DNA of 64,000 bases, taken from NCBI GenBank assembly GCA_021307315.1, contig JAJSPD010000092.1, forward strand, positions 62,001 to 126,000, read 5' to 3'. Position 1 is the stretch's first letter. Each line of letters begins with the position of its first letter. The position numbers and the translations under genes are program-made. Under the pieces are notes generated by a model. It did not search any database, had not been told where the DNA came from, and saw only the letters and a list, made by a program, of their open reading frames with translations. Positions 11,302 through 21,481 of this stretch are shown one piece after another. Source of the stretch: Bisporella sp. PMI_857. Taxonomy: Eukaryota > Ascomycota > Leotiomycetes > Helotiales > Helotiaceae.

Positions 11302-11821
11302 CTCCTCCTGGAGTAGCACTGCCCTTGACAAAAGAAAGGCAACTACAATAATCAATACAACTAGCACAACAACCACATCCACCTATCACTTAGCCGCTAT
11401 AGGTGACACATAACTTCTAGTCTCATCTACCAATTGAGCACATAATAGTAGAAAATCCCCTCCATTCTAGAATCAGCAAGCTCTCCCCGCACTTGCTCAA
11501 CGTAAACAGAGATACTTGGCTATCCTACGGTCCCTTATCCACACCTGTGGGGAGGACATAACTCGTACCAGTCAGTCTCCTGCCCAACCTCTGAACAGGT
11601 TCTGTCTGAAATAATATACATGCCTAGAGTTCTGAGCTGCAAAACCTGTCTTGCGGTATGGTAGTCTGACTATTTGCCATCAACTATTCCCCCTTCGGTC
11701 TCCTAAGGGGTTTTATCAGTCACGGCTAAAGACGAAATATAAACCGAAGCATTTGCCACTATATATAGGTAGAGTATAAAGGTGATGCTTTAATTATATC
11801 CATGGGCTGAGAAAGTTGCTA

Positions 11822-12279
11822 CAGTCCAACCTGGATATTTCGGAACTCTCGGTTCCATGCCTATATTCCGATATATAGAGGTTTCCGATGTAAAGGGGTA
11901 TTATATAAGCAACAATATATTGATTCCTTGAAGCTATCGGTAGTATAATACACCAAAATTGTCTGCAGTTCAACAAATTAAATGATTAAAAGCATCACTA
12001 GCCTTCCCTAATTCTCAGCCCTAGAAAAATAAGCTCTAAGATTAGCTTGCCTAGCACTTTCCCACTCAAGTTCGCCCTTTAGTACTGCTAATCTCGAATT
12101 AAATACCCGGCCCCATTCCAACTTTATATCGGAATGCACCAAAATTCCTGGTACTTCATTCCGATCCCGAAATAAAGAGGATTCCGATATACCCAGCCAA
12201 AAATCGAGCGTTCCATGCTATCTGTCCGATATAAGGAGGTTTCCGATATAAAGAGTTCCGAAATATCCAGGTTCGACTG
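11822..12279. mobile_element. Non-autonomous TA-flanked inverted-repeat element (pogo/Tc1-type MITE)
   Basis: The 458-bp unit has 27-bp terminal inverted repeats with one mismatch. The left end is CAGTCCAACCTGGATATTTC and continues to GGAACTC; the right end is its reverse complement with a G for C at position 6. It is bordered by TA on both sides (11820-11821 and 12280-12281). Sub-terminal 'ccgatata' motifs recur. It has no transposase. The termini resemble pogo/Fot-type elements (CAGT start, TA target) but differ from those of the full element at 53.3 kb. Confidence 0.75.
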
Positions 12280-12421
12280 TAATACCTTGCCGTAATATCG
12301 CGTGTGATATTCACGACGATGGTGAGCTGGCAAGCATTTGTTTAGAATTTTCATACCATGTGGATAACCAACGTTTTAACTATCTATTACATGGAGATCG
12401 CGTCCTATACTTCGACGCTTC

Positions 12422-13886
12422 TCACCTTTTCCTTTTCTTTCCCCTCGGCATCTTCGCGGCCCGCGCACTCTGCAAAACAATTTCGCAGAACTTTTCAAAT
12501 TCATTTATTTGATGTTCTTGTAATCCATAAGCCGCGAAATCTTGGTCCACACGGCCATTGACTTCCAACACAATATCCTCAGATTGGATAGGCATATTCT
12601 CATTAGTACAGTCAGAGTTCTCGCAGGTATACGCCCGGGCTTTCATATGATCAAAGACATTTGTTTGCATCCAGCACATGCCACCGTTCATGAGAGAATC
12701 GGACATCGTGAGTACGGCATGAATAGTGCCGGGCGGCATAATAAGCGTGTCACCGGGCTGTAGCAATATTACCACCGCCTTCGCAGGCTCCTGTGGAATC
12801 CAATACGGGCCTTCGCTAGCAAAATCATCCCAAACTTTTTGTTGCTCCGCGGGCGATAAGTGGTCAATTATTACCTGTCAAGATATTAGCGGATCCATGG
12901 TTATTTGAGGCGCAACCTACACATATCCACGGCTTATTCCCCCCATCTCCTTCTAGTCTAACATGCGTAATAGCGCCGCAAGCATCCATATGCCAAGGCG
13001 ACTTGCTCCATTGAGTAGCAAAAATCCTGAAGAATGTGGAAACATCCATATCTCCAAAAATCTTTCCCTTACCAACTCCATGGATCTTATTACGAATATC
13101 AAAAAGTAGTTCTTCCAGAAACGTCATACGTTCGTTCACTCCTTTAATACTAAATTTTTGGGCTGCCAGATCTAGCATGTTCAAAGGCGGATCAAGAACT
13201 TCGTCATCTGCTTTCGCAGTTTTCCATTGTTGAATCACATCCTGAACTGGGCGGGACACTGTGGTTGCAGTTTTTTCATGATAAGCTTGCACCGACACTT
13301 CCCCACCAGCTCTACGGAGTTTGTCCATGAACCGACCCACGGATTGTAACTCGGGGTCCTCTTGTCGAACTACAGTAAGTTTTAACCTACCGGTAGTCTT
13401 TAAATAAAAGTTGTGGGCTTCTGTAAGCAGAAAATAATCCGCCTTATCCTCATTGACCGCATCATTCTCTCTCTTCGCTCCATACTTCCCATGCCAGTTC
13501 CGGGCGACTTGCACCTTCTCTAAGATTTCGGAAAAGAAGTCGGCTAGTTCTCTCATCCAAGTGTTATTCAGCCCATCGTTGTTCTGAATACTCTCCAAAT
13601 GACTCTTCAGATCCTGTCTAGCACCGCGATTCCATATCTCCGCCACTCTTTTCTGTTCGCCTTTAAACATATCATGCATAGCTTCTTCATGCCTCTTTTT
13701 CTGCTGCCTTTGGAGGTTATCATGACGTTTTTTTTGGATTTGTAATGAGGACAATTCTTCCTTAGATAAGTTCCATGTAGCTGCGACCTCTTCCCATGCC
13801 TGTTTGTTCCAGATCTTCGGCTTTGCTGCCGTAATAACTCTCCTGAACCTTTCCTCATCATCTTTCCCTGTTTCTAGCCTCGCCAT
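12422..13886 (-). CDS. JmjC-like Fe(II)/2-oxoglutarate dioxygenase
   Basis: Complement(join(12422..12874, 12921..13886)) gives 472 residues. The 46-nt intron has a GTAGGT donor and a CAG acceptor in phase 0. The N-terminal ~180 residues are Lys/Glu/Gln-rich and helical (QIQKKRHDNLQRQQKKRHEE), likely coiled coil. The C-terminal part is a cupin fold: H299-x-D301 in SPWHMDACG and H374 in PGDTLIMPPGTIHAV supply the expected metal triad of JmjC enzymes. A cysteine-bearing segment (YTCENSDCTNEN) and a basic tail (PRGKKRKR), a possible nuclear signal, follow. JmjC proteins demethylate histones or hydroxylate proteins; which applies here cannot be told. A MITE lies 140 bp beyond its stop. Confidence 0.75.
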
Positions 13887-15083
13887 GTTAGAGGCTGGGT
13901 TGTTTACCGTCAGTACCGATCGGTGAGGTCACGGCAACGACGCACCTAATGCAATTGGCAACCCAAGGCACAAAATTTACCTCCTTCATGCATGCTTCTG
14001 TCAGTGTTGATGTGTCCAAAGTCCTCAAAAGTTATCAAGAGGCCATTAGAATTTTTTTTTCATCCGGAGACGGAAAATAGGTAATACGAGAAAGAGAGAG
14101 GCGAAGCGTACAAGTAACTTGCTGTCAAAATGTTGATTTGAATAGTGGTGAAGCAGCAAAATCACAGCTGCAAGCGGCGCCTACATACGTGAGTGGGTCA
14201 GGGACCAATGGGCCGCTTTTTTTATTTACCCCGAATGTAATAACAGAAGCGAGTGGAGGCTCCCGCTCGAAAGAGATACAGTCAGGGGTATATTCGATCG
14301 AGATGCTACATTCAGCAGGGTTAAAACGTGGCTACGATACGCACTACAACTGGATTTCAATGGCTGTCACGAACAAGCAAGTTGTGAAGTACCCCGTGTA
14401 TGGTATAGTCTCGACCATCGATTATTGGTGAGGTTCTGCCAGCTTACCACCACCACAGGCTGTGAAACTGGCTCGGAGAACTCGGTTCCTGTCCCATACT
14501 CAGCGGGAAGATCGATGTCATTATCCCGAATAACTGCGTAAGCTGTCACAGGATAAGCAATCCTATGAGGCGAATCCTCTTTCAAGTTTCCTTTTCCGTT
14601 AGTAACGCTCTGGTTCCCGCCTCCCACTAGTAGCTATCTCAGTACGGTTGGGATTGTCACAAGAAAATAATGCAAGGATGGCAGTGCATGTTTTTGGTTT
14701 ATGCAGCTACAGGGATTGAGGAACAATTTGTTACAGTAGTAAAAGCAATCTCGCATGCCCATATTCTTGGCACATGCGAGATGCGATGTGTGTCGCGCTG
14801 ACTTATTCTTGGCACACAACACAAAAAGCACTGACATGTGGCAAGGGTACATGCGGCTGTGTGGCACGTTCAACCGAGCCTACTGAACAACATGACGGAG
14901 AAAAAAAGATGGAACCTACATGTACTCTCGATAGTTAACTTGATCATGCCAACTATCCAAAATCTCAAACAAATCTTGAAAGCGATATATCTCCGAGTGA
15001 AATCTATTAAGGCCACAACAGAAGTTGATCCGGCGATAAAGCAGTTCAGAAGGTTGCTAATTTAATACAACTCCGCCTCGCTC
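13887..15083. other. Stretch without a supported gene
   Basis: An open + strand frame at 14138-14431 and a minus frame at 14367-14627 overlap but match no family I recognise and lack convincing starts. A small hairpin (CTCGCATG ... CATGCGAG) sits near 14749-14780. No other structure is evident. Confidence 0.35.
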
Positions 15084-16314
15084 CTATAATTGCTGAAAGG
15101 GCCCGGAATTTTCGGGCTGGTAGCTTTGGTGAGTATTAAAAGAGCCGGTAAACTTCTTCCAAGGCCACATTGCGACGACAAGAAGCGTTGCGCAAGAACG
15201 AGCCGTTGCTTCCTCAATAACCCGTAACAAGACAGGAAGGGTTGCGCAAAAATGAGCCATTACTTCCTCAATACCCGTAAAAAATACTACCAGAGCCAAA
15301 TGCCAACGAAAATCCGGACTGGTGAAAGCAATATGCGTCCAACGCCCTCTGAGGATAACCATGACAATATTCAAAAGGCCAAGTAAGTAGGCCACCACTA
15401 TTCTCATTTTTTTACCAGTGCCGACTTTCAATTTCCATATCGGTTGGAGTGGAATCAGAACAAGGAACAGGTAGGTGGAGCTTTGGAGTCCAACAGTAAC
15501 CCAATTGAGCGTATTACATCGATCATCTCCTAAAGTACTAGAGATGGCATTTGTTGGCAAGCATAAATATCGTGTTGCCTTCAATAGTAAATTAGTAATT
15601 ATGCTACAAGCAGCCACATGAGACTTACGATAGATGCGATAACTGTGTATATTATAATGTATCCTCCAAATATATAATAGCAATCCCAATTCCAAAGGCT
15701 GACAAGACTCTTTAATGTTTGTGAGGTGAGGAATAGAAAATCGGCATAGGTCACCGTCGGTTCCAAAGTGAATTTACGAATCCGTCGGGCAAGGGCAATG
15801 GTGCTGATGTGGACAGAACTGAGAGGTGGTTAGGATATCTTAGAATAGTTCCCCTTAAAGACACAACGCACCCAATGGCGAAATAGTAGAGAATTTGAAA
15901 ACTGAGTAGAATCTAGGTAAAGTTAGTTGGCGTGCTATCACATAAAAGATTAACTAACTTGGCCAAAGGAAGATACTTGATTGTCTGAGGGGTTAGATGC
16001 GTGAACGCCAATGCCAGCCTGGCGGAACATCAATCCGACTAGTATACAGGATCCCAAAATCAAGCACTACATTACTAATCAGCATTTGACCTTACAAACC
16101 TGCCTGTTATACTTACTGCCGAGAATAATATGAACCAGTCGTCAACACCCACGGTTTTCGTGATGTATCGTACATAGAATCTGAAGAGTAACTTGCATCA
16201 ATAATACGCAATAGAAAAAGGTCTCGAGGCGCCTTACCTCAGTAAAGTTAATAGCATAACAGCAATACCGAAACCATAATGAACATATTCCACCCATTTC
16301 AGAGAGCCGGACAT
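15084..16314 (-). CDS. Fungal rhodopsin-domain integral membrane protein (PTH11-like family)
   Basis: Six exons, complement(join(15084..15578, 15629..15818, 15863..15912, 15959..16066, 16117..16180, 16238..16314)), give 327 residues. The start MSGSLKWVEYVHYGFGIAVM leads into the first membrane helix. Family signatures follow in order: FYVRYITKTVGVDDWFILF, FQILYYFAIGCV, HISTIALARRIRKFTLEP and VLIPLQPIWKLKVGTGKKMR. Seven or so hydrophobic segments are expected. Four of the five introns are canonical; the third-from-last junction needs a GTCTTT donor and is the weakest. Near the C-terminus a segment of about 60 bp is duplicated (EEVMAHFCATLP / EEATARSCATLL). Ligand and role are unknown; in other fungi relatives act as surface sensors. 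Confidence 0.75.
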
Positions 16315-16434
16315 AGTTGTAGGTTGTGATAGTCTCAGAAAGAGAGTGGACTGGCATTTGAGCTCTAGGATGTTTCTCATTAAAATATGCGAGTAGTTGA
16401 ATTACATATAAATGCTTAGATTTCTCGGATTATA

Positions 16435-16693
16435 CTCTCCCCCCCCCTAATAAAGGTTATACGGTGGAAAATAATGGATAGGCCAAGTCTTTCTCTACTA
16501 GGGCATAGCCACTTAGATTCTCTGTATCCGTTACTTGTCAAGGGGTTGAAGTCCTTTTCATGGCTCGTGCGAAAGAGGCAAAAAAGGCCTCGCAAGGGAG
16601 CCGCAAGGATTTATAGCCATTCAGGAGACTGCTTCTACGGTATCGCCCCATAAAATCCACCGTATAACCTTTATTAGGGGGGGGGGGGGAGAG
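16435..16693. mobile_element. MITE with poly-C/poly-G terminal inverted repeats (259 bp)
   Basis: The left end is CTCTC, a run of C's, then CTAATAAAGGTTATACGGTG. The right end is the reverse complement, ending in a run of 13 G's and GAGAG. The C run is 9 long on the left, so the arms differ in homopolymer length. TA borders both ends (16433-16434, 16694-16695). Nothing is encoded inside. The inverted repeats exceed 30 bp. Confidence 0.75.
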
Positions 16694-16699
16694 TATCCC

Positions 16700-18456
16700 A
16701 AAGATCTCATTTTGGATATCCCAGACATGAGTGGAACGCGCTAATTCCCAGCGTGGGGGTGGAGGCGCAAAGTCCAGAAAACAGGCTTATGCAAAACGGA
16801 CCATGCTGTTCAAAATAGAGAAGTCCCACCTCTAAAAGTCCCTTTTAGATACCTATCCAAATATCTGGGTGGGGCGTGCGTCATGGAGCGGCTAGGAAGC
16901 CCTCTACACTTGCCCCGAGCCGCTTGACTGGCGCACACGAGCCTATGATCACATCCAGGGGAAAACGTTCAATATAAGCTAGACTATAATGTGGAGGGAA
17001 AGATCCACTCACTTGGGATCCCCGGTTGATACCTGCTGGGACAAAAAGCTTACCATCACCAAAGAGAGCACCGAAGTGATTAGCTTCATTTCACGTATGG
17101 CAGAGAGATTGCGTATACGGGTCCAATCAAGCTCTCTCCGCTCATATCCTGTGCATCTAAATATGATAGCTGTGGTGCATGACGGGGTAAATTCTTTGTG
17201 GCGCTAATAACATTTAGTCGACGCGGTTTGATATTCGATACTGAGAGCTACTTTATTTTAATTCTACGCAAAGGCAATGAGAAAGCCCCGCCTCTGTTTA
17301 ATTGCCTCTGAGCGCAGCCGTACCTAGCCACTTTACATTACAGCATCCACCCAAATATTGTTATTGACAGTAACTGTTGGAACCCATGTAACTAGTCACG
17401 TGAAGAGTTGTGGGTCCTCTCGGGACTTACACCTCTTCGCGACACGTAGCTTAGAACACAAGAACAATCGACACACATCTTACACCTGACGCCAACGAGC
17501 ATACTAAGTGAAATCACTAGTCTGCCCGGCGACCCGTGAGATGCAGTCGACCGACAGTAACTCAATGTTCAAAAAGAATTGTTCGGGTAAGCCACAATAG
17601 GATTCCCAAGTATGCGTTTGGAAGTTCATTTGGCAATGTGATTATTTTTGCTTAGCGAATATTGCTGTTTTCCCTTAGCGAATATGCTATTATCCCTTAG
17701 CTCTCTAACCGCGACTTCGACTATTGTCCAAGTTCTGTCCATAGGAAGTGCTATCAAAGTCGACACCTAACAACCCAGGAACTTTAGAGCCGTAGTAACC
17801 TTCAGAGATGTGCGGAACGTATCAATATTGCTAATGTGGTTACGTTGGCTTCTGGGCCTGGATCGCAACTCCGGATCATACTCTCTTCAAGTGACCCTGC
17901 ACACCCCCTATAGGCGGTCAGTTCCCAATACAGCTAGTCCCCAACTTGAACTCACCTGTCCATATGCTGAAGAGGTTCTTAACCTTGCGTGTATCGACCG
18001 TCTTTGAATTCCAGACCCCATCATGCTAGCCTCCCGCCGCTTTTGGATATGATATGGAGGACCATTTCTCCTCGTGTTGCAACAGTAAGTAACAAGCATT
18101 CCCTCTGAACCCAGATAACATCTCTGACTTGGCAATTAAACAGGGATTCGAATCTGGACCCAATATGCAGGAGTACTAAACGCCAAAAAATGAATGGCAT
18201 GGCTCGCGGTTGTCGAGTTTAAGAAATGGAGAACGCAAAAAGTCTTGTCTGGATGGGTTCTGGGGTTTCTCGGTATACCGTCTTGACTCACTAACGCAAT
18301 GTGGCGCGATGGATGCTTATTTGCCGTTTTGAGTAGTTGACCCACCTGGGCGATCCTTTGTAAAACGTGACTGTTGCTGAAAAGAGAAATTTCTGAAACA
18401 TTCCCCACTTATGCAGGAAAACCAAAATTACTAGAATTCTTCTTCTGCCAAAATTC
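16700..18456. other. Stretch without a recognisable gene
   Basis: Short frames only. Near 17645-17705 the phrase 'cccttagcgaatat' occurs twice in close succession. No family motif, tRNA or element end is identified. Confidence 0.35.
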
Positions 18457-18520
18457 CTAGAAAATGATCTTTCCCCCTCGAAAATGATTTTTCCCTCTCG
18501 AAAACGATTTTCCCCCCTCG
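18457..18520. repeat. 20-bp minisatellite upstream of the large TPR gene
   Basis: About three copies of a ~20-bp unit (consensus CTCGAAAATGATTTTTCCCC) end 54 bp before the start codon of the gene at 18574, so they probably lie in its promoter or 5' leader. Confidence 0.65.
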
Positions 18521-18573
18521 AAGGATAGAACCAAAAATAAGTTTTACCTCGGCACGGTTCGCCTCTCGTTGGG

Positions 18574-21377
18574 ATGCATGGCTGCCGAGTCACATTCTCC
18601 ATTCCAGGAAAAGGCGATGCCAAATGGGTAGAGGGTTATGACGGCGCCACTGATGTTGAGATCAAAGAACTCATCGTTGAGTGTGGCTTTGTGCTGGCCT
18701 CGCTCCAAGATGAACTTTTGTGTCGGCTAGGTCGAGAAGAAACTAAAAAGGTGCGCGACAATTTAACGCAGCTCACAATTTGCGAAGAAAACCTGAAAGC
18801 GTGCGCCAAAAGAATTCAAGACGAAGGCTTGAGTTACGATGATTTGAAGCAGTTTACCAACCAGCCAGCCAACGAAACAGATCAACTAGACCGATCTGTC
18901 GAGGTTATAAAAGTTGGTCTCGGTCATGTGCTATCAAAGTCACGTGGCTCATGGACCAGCGACACCTATGCCGAATTTATATGGCTAGTCTCCACGGTCA
19001 TTAGCCCTGATCATGCGCTCCTCCTGAAGTGCAGTTCGACGAGAAAATTATTGAAGGCTCTTAATTCGGCTCAAAAAGCCAAACTCATCCAGCATATAAA
19101 GAAGAATGAGGTTGATTTCACCTGTGAAGCAATTCGGGGGGAAGCCACCAAATTAGGCCTTTACAACTATGGTATGTTGTCACTGTACTTACCCTCACCA
19201 TTATGCCCCAGCCTGACTCCCGCCCCTGTAGCAGCGTCTAGGAAGCGCAGAAACGATGAAGTACTACCCCGCCCTAGTACCCTTAGACGTCGAACTTCTA
19301 CCAGGGATGCAGACCTCAGCAGCAACTCTATCTCAACGATATCCTCCAGTGGCGTACCTAACCCTGTCTCCGCTATATCCAGTCATACAATTTCACCGTC
19401 CTCTGAGGGCGACGTCGACTCGCCACCGGGCAGTCTGGTCTCGAGTCCCCAGGACAGCCTATTGACCACATCCTCTTCCCAACATCACACTCTCATTAGC
19501 CCTTCCACTGCAGAAACAAGGGAAGGTAAGGGCAGCTTCCTTCCCCGTAAATTGACTGACACGGGCTTAATTACATCCTAGTTCTATCGACGAGATCTGA
19601 CCTGATTGGCCTGAAGACTTCCGCGGTGCAAACAAACCGCGTATTCGATTGCATTCAGACAGATCACCCATCCGATAGCGATTATTTACTCTTACTGTTC
19701 CACCCCTTAGGTGGTTGCGAAATCCCATACGCACTAATTGAGCGTGCCCAATCACGGCAGTATCGATGGTCCAAAGATGGTCATCAGACTCAGATGACAG
19801 CGCTGGAAGCTGGCCTTGATCAGCAATTTGTTGATCTCCTCTCAGATGAGACTCGACTTACTCAGACCATTCATAAGCTTGACCCACTACTTAAGCTAAA
19901 CACGTCGACCAAAGGCTCTTGGACATGTTCAATCCAGAGTGAATTGAAAATAAAGTTATCTCAGTCATTGAATGAGTGGACTAGAGAAGAGTGGGCCATT
20001 AAACTTTTGAAGTGGATTTGTTTTACCTTCCCGCGTGATCAATTCCCATCAGATCCGGATCAGTAAGTGGCACTGCCCCAGCTTTAGTAGGACAACAGCT
20101 AAAAGCACACGTTTATCAGATCTCTATCTGTTGGAAAGCAGTTATTACCTCTCCTGAATCTTGCTCTCGGCCAAGTCATTCAAAAAAGTTTACCAACTTG
20201 CCTCAGAGATGATGCTGCGGGAGCTCTGTTAGCAGCATCTAGAATCGGTGATATGTCGAGTCGACAAAATGCGGTAACATTAGCCACTAAGGTTTTGGGA
20301 GACCAGCCACCGGAACATCTACAAGTCGCACTAGCACACCAGAAAAGTACCTTGTTACGCATCGCAGCCGATTGGAACCAGTCTGAACATATCATACGAG
20401 AACTCTGTCGCCGTACAGCTGGCTTAGATCATTCTGGAGATGTCATTCAATATTTCTATCGCCATTTACAGCCCAGTATGGAGAGCAAGATATTGAACGC
20501 ACTATATGGCCGTCTACACATCTCCCACCTGGAGAATCTGGTTCAATCAGAGCACTACAGGACTGCAGCAGAGGAAATCGAGGACTGGAGAATCTCACAA
20601 GAGCCGTCACTGATGGAACAATGCGTATTTCGTAGCAAGACAGTTGTGGTAGCCAAGCTATTCCGCTGCCAAGGTCGTTTTCATGACGTCGTTCACACTC
20701 TCGAGGAATGCCTCAAGCTACCATTCCCTCAGATGAATCGAATCCAACTTATATGCAGCCTTGCCGACGCTCACTGCGACCTGGGCTCGCCAGATGTGGC
20801 GCACGCGCGTTTGAAAACAGAGATCGAAGCCCAGAGAAAGAAATCTGCACGAGGCAAGCAATTCAGACGCCTATGGGTTTGTGCAATTGACGCCGACTTG
20901 GAAAGAGGCTGGTACGATAGTGCACAAAAAACTGTCCAGGAGATCGAAACTATTTACAGCGGGTTGTCCGACCTGGATGCAACCGATCAGTTGTTACACG
21001 TGCGTGTTCTTCTTGCCGCGGCTCGAATTTACTTCTACAAAGAGCAGTTCTCGGAAGCCCTTGGAGCTTTCAAAGTTCTAATAAACCGGGTGCAGGAGTA
21101 TAGAAGCCTCAAGAGCGATGGATTTGTATATGCTCTTGCTCATCTTTCTATTTGCCTCGTTAATCTCAAAACTGGCAGTGTTGGCGAGTGTAAAAAGTCT
21201 TTTAACTATGCAAGAACAATCATCTACCGAGAGTGGCCCGACTTCTGGATACCGACTGCTCCGAGATGGCTGAGGTATATTTCGTCAGAGATAAATTCAA
21301 TGACGGGTTGGACACTGATGACAAGAACCCCGCTGATACCGGATGCTTCTGGTGCTTTTTTGACGAGCATTACATAA
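18574..21377 (+). CDS. Large helical/TPR-like protein of unknown function
   Basis: Exons 18574..19171, 19232..19525, 19582..20062 and 20120..21377 give 876 residues. The last two introns (56 and 57 nt; GTAAGG and GTAAGT donors, CTGAC branch in the first) restore frame exactly. The first intron (60 nt; GTATGT donor, CTGAC branch, TAG acceptor) is a multiple of three without stops, so unspliced transcripts also read through to give 896 residues. The N-terminal ~200 residues are helical. A Ser/Thr/Pro-rich linker with RKRR and RRR patches (residues ~205-315) follows, then helical repeats with TPR-like spacing (for example VRVLLAAARIYFYKEQFSEA and LAHLSICLVNLKTGSV), ending near WPDFWIPTAPRWL. I do not recognise the family. 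The linker shares the phrase SLLTTSS...LI with the zinc-finger/TPR gene at 45.0 kb. A hAT element lies 105 bp downstream. Confidence 0.75.
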
Positions 21378-21481
21378 TAATGCCGATATATAGCCGAAGG
21401 AAATTCTGAAACTAGGACCTCACCCGAAAGCTACTGTACTCAGTGTATCCCGCTGCTCCAAGAATCTTTCCCTCCTCTGAC

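Noticed and set aside
18120..18190. tRNA-like T-arm (gattcgaatc)
   Set aside because: The palindromic match to the B box has no acceptor stem, no A box at the right distance and no anticodon arm on either strand.
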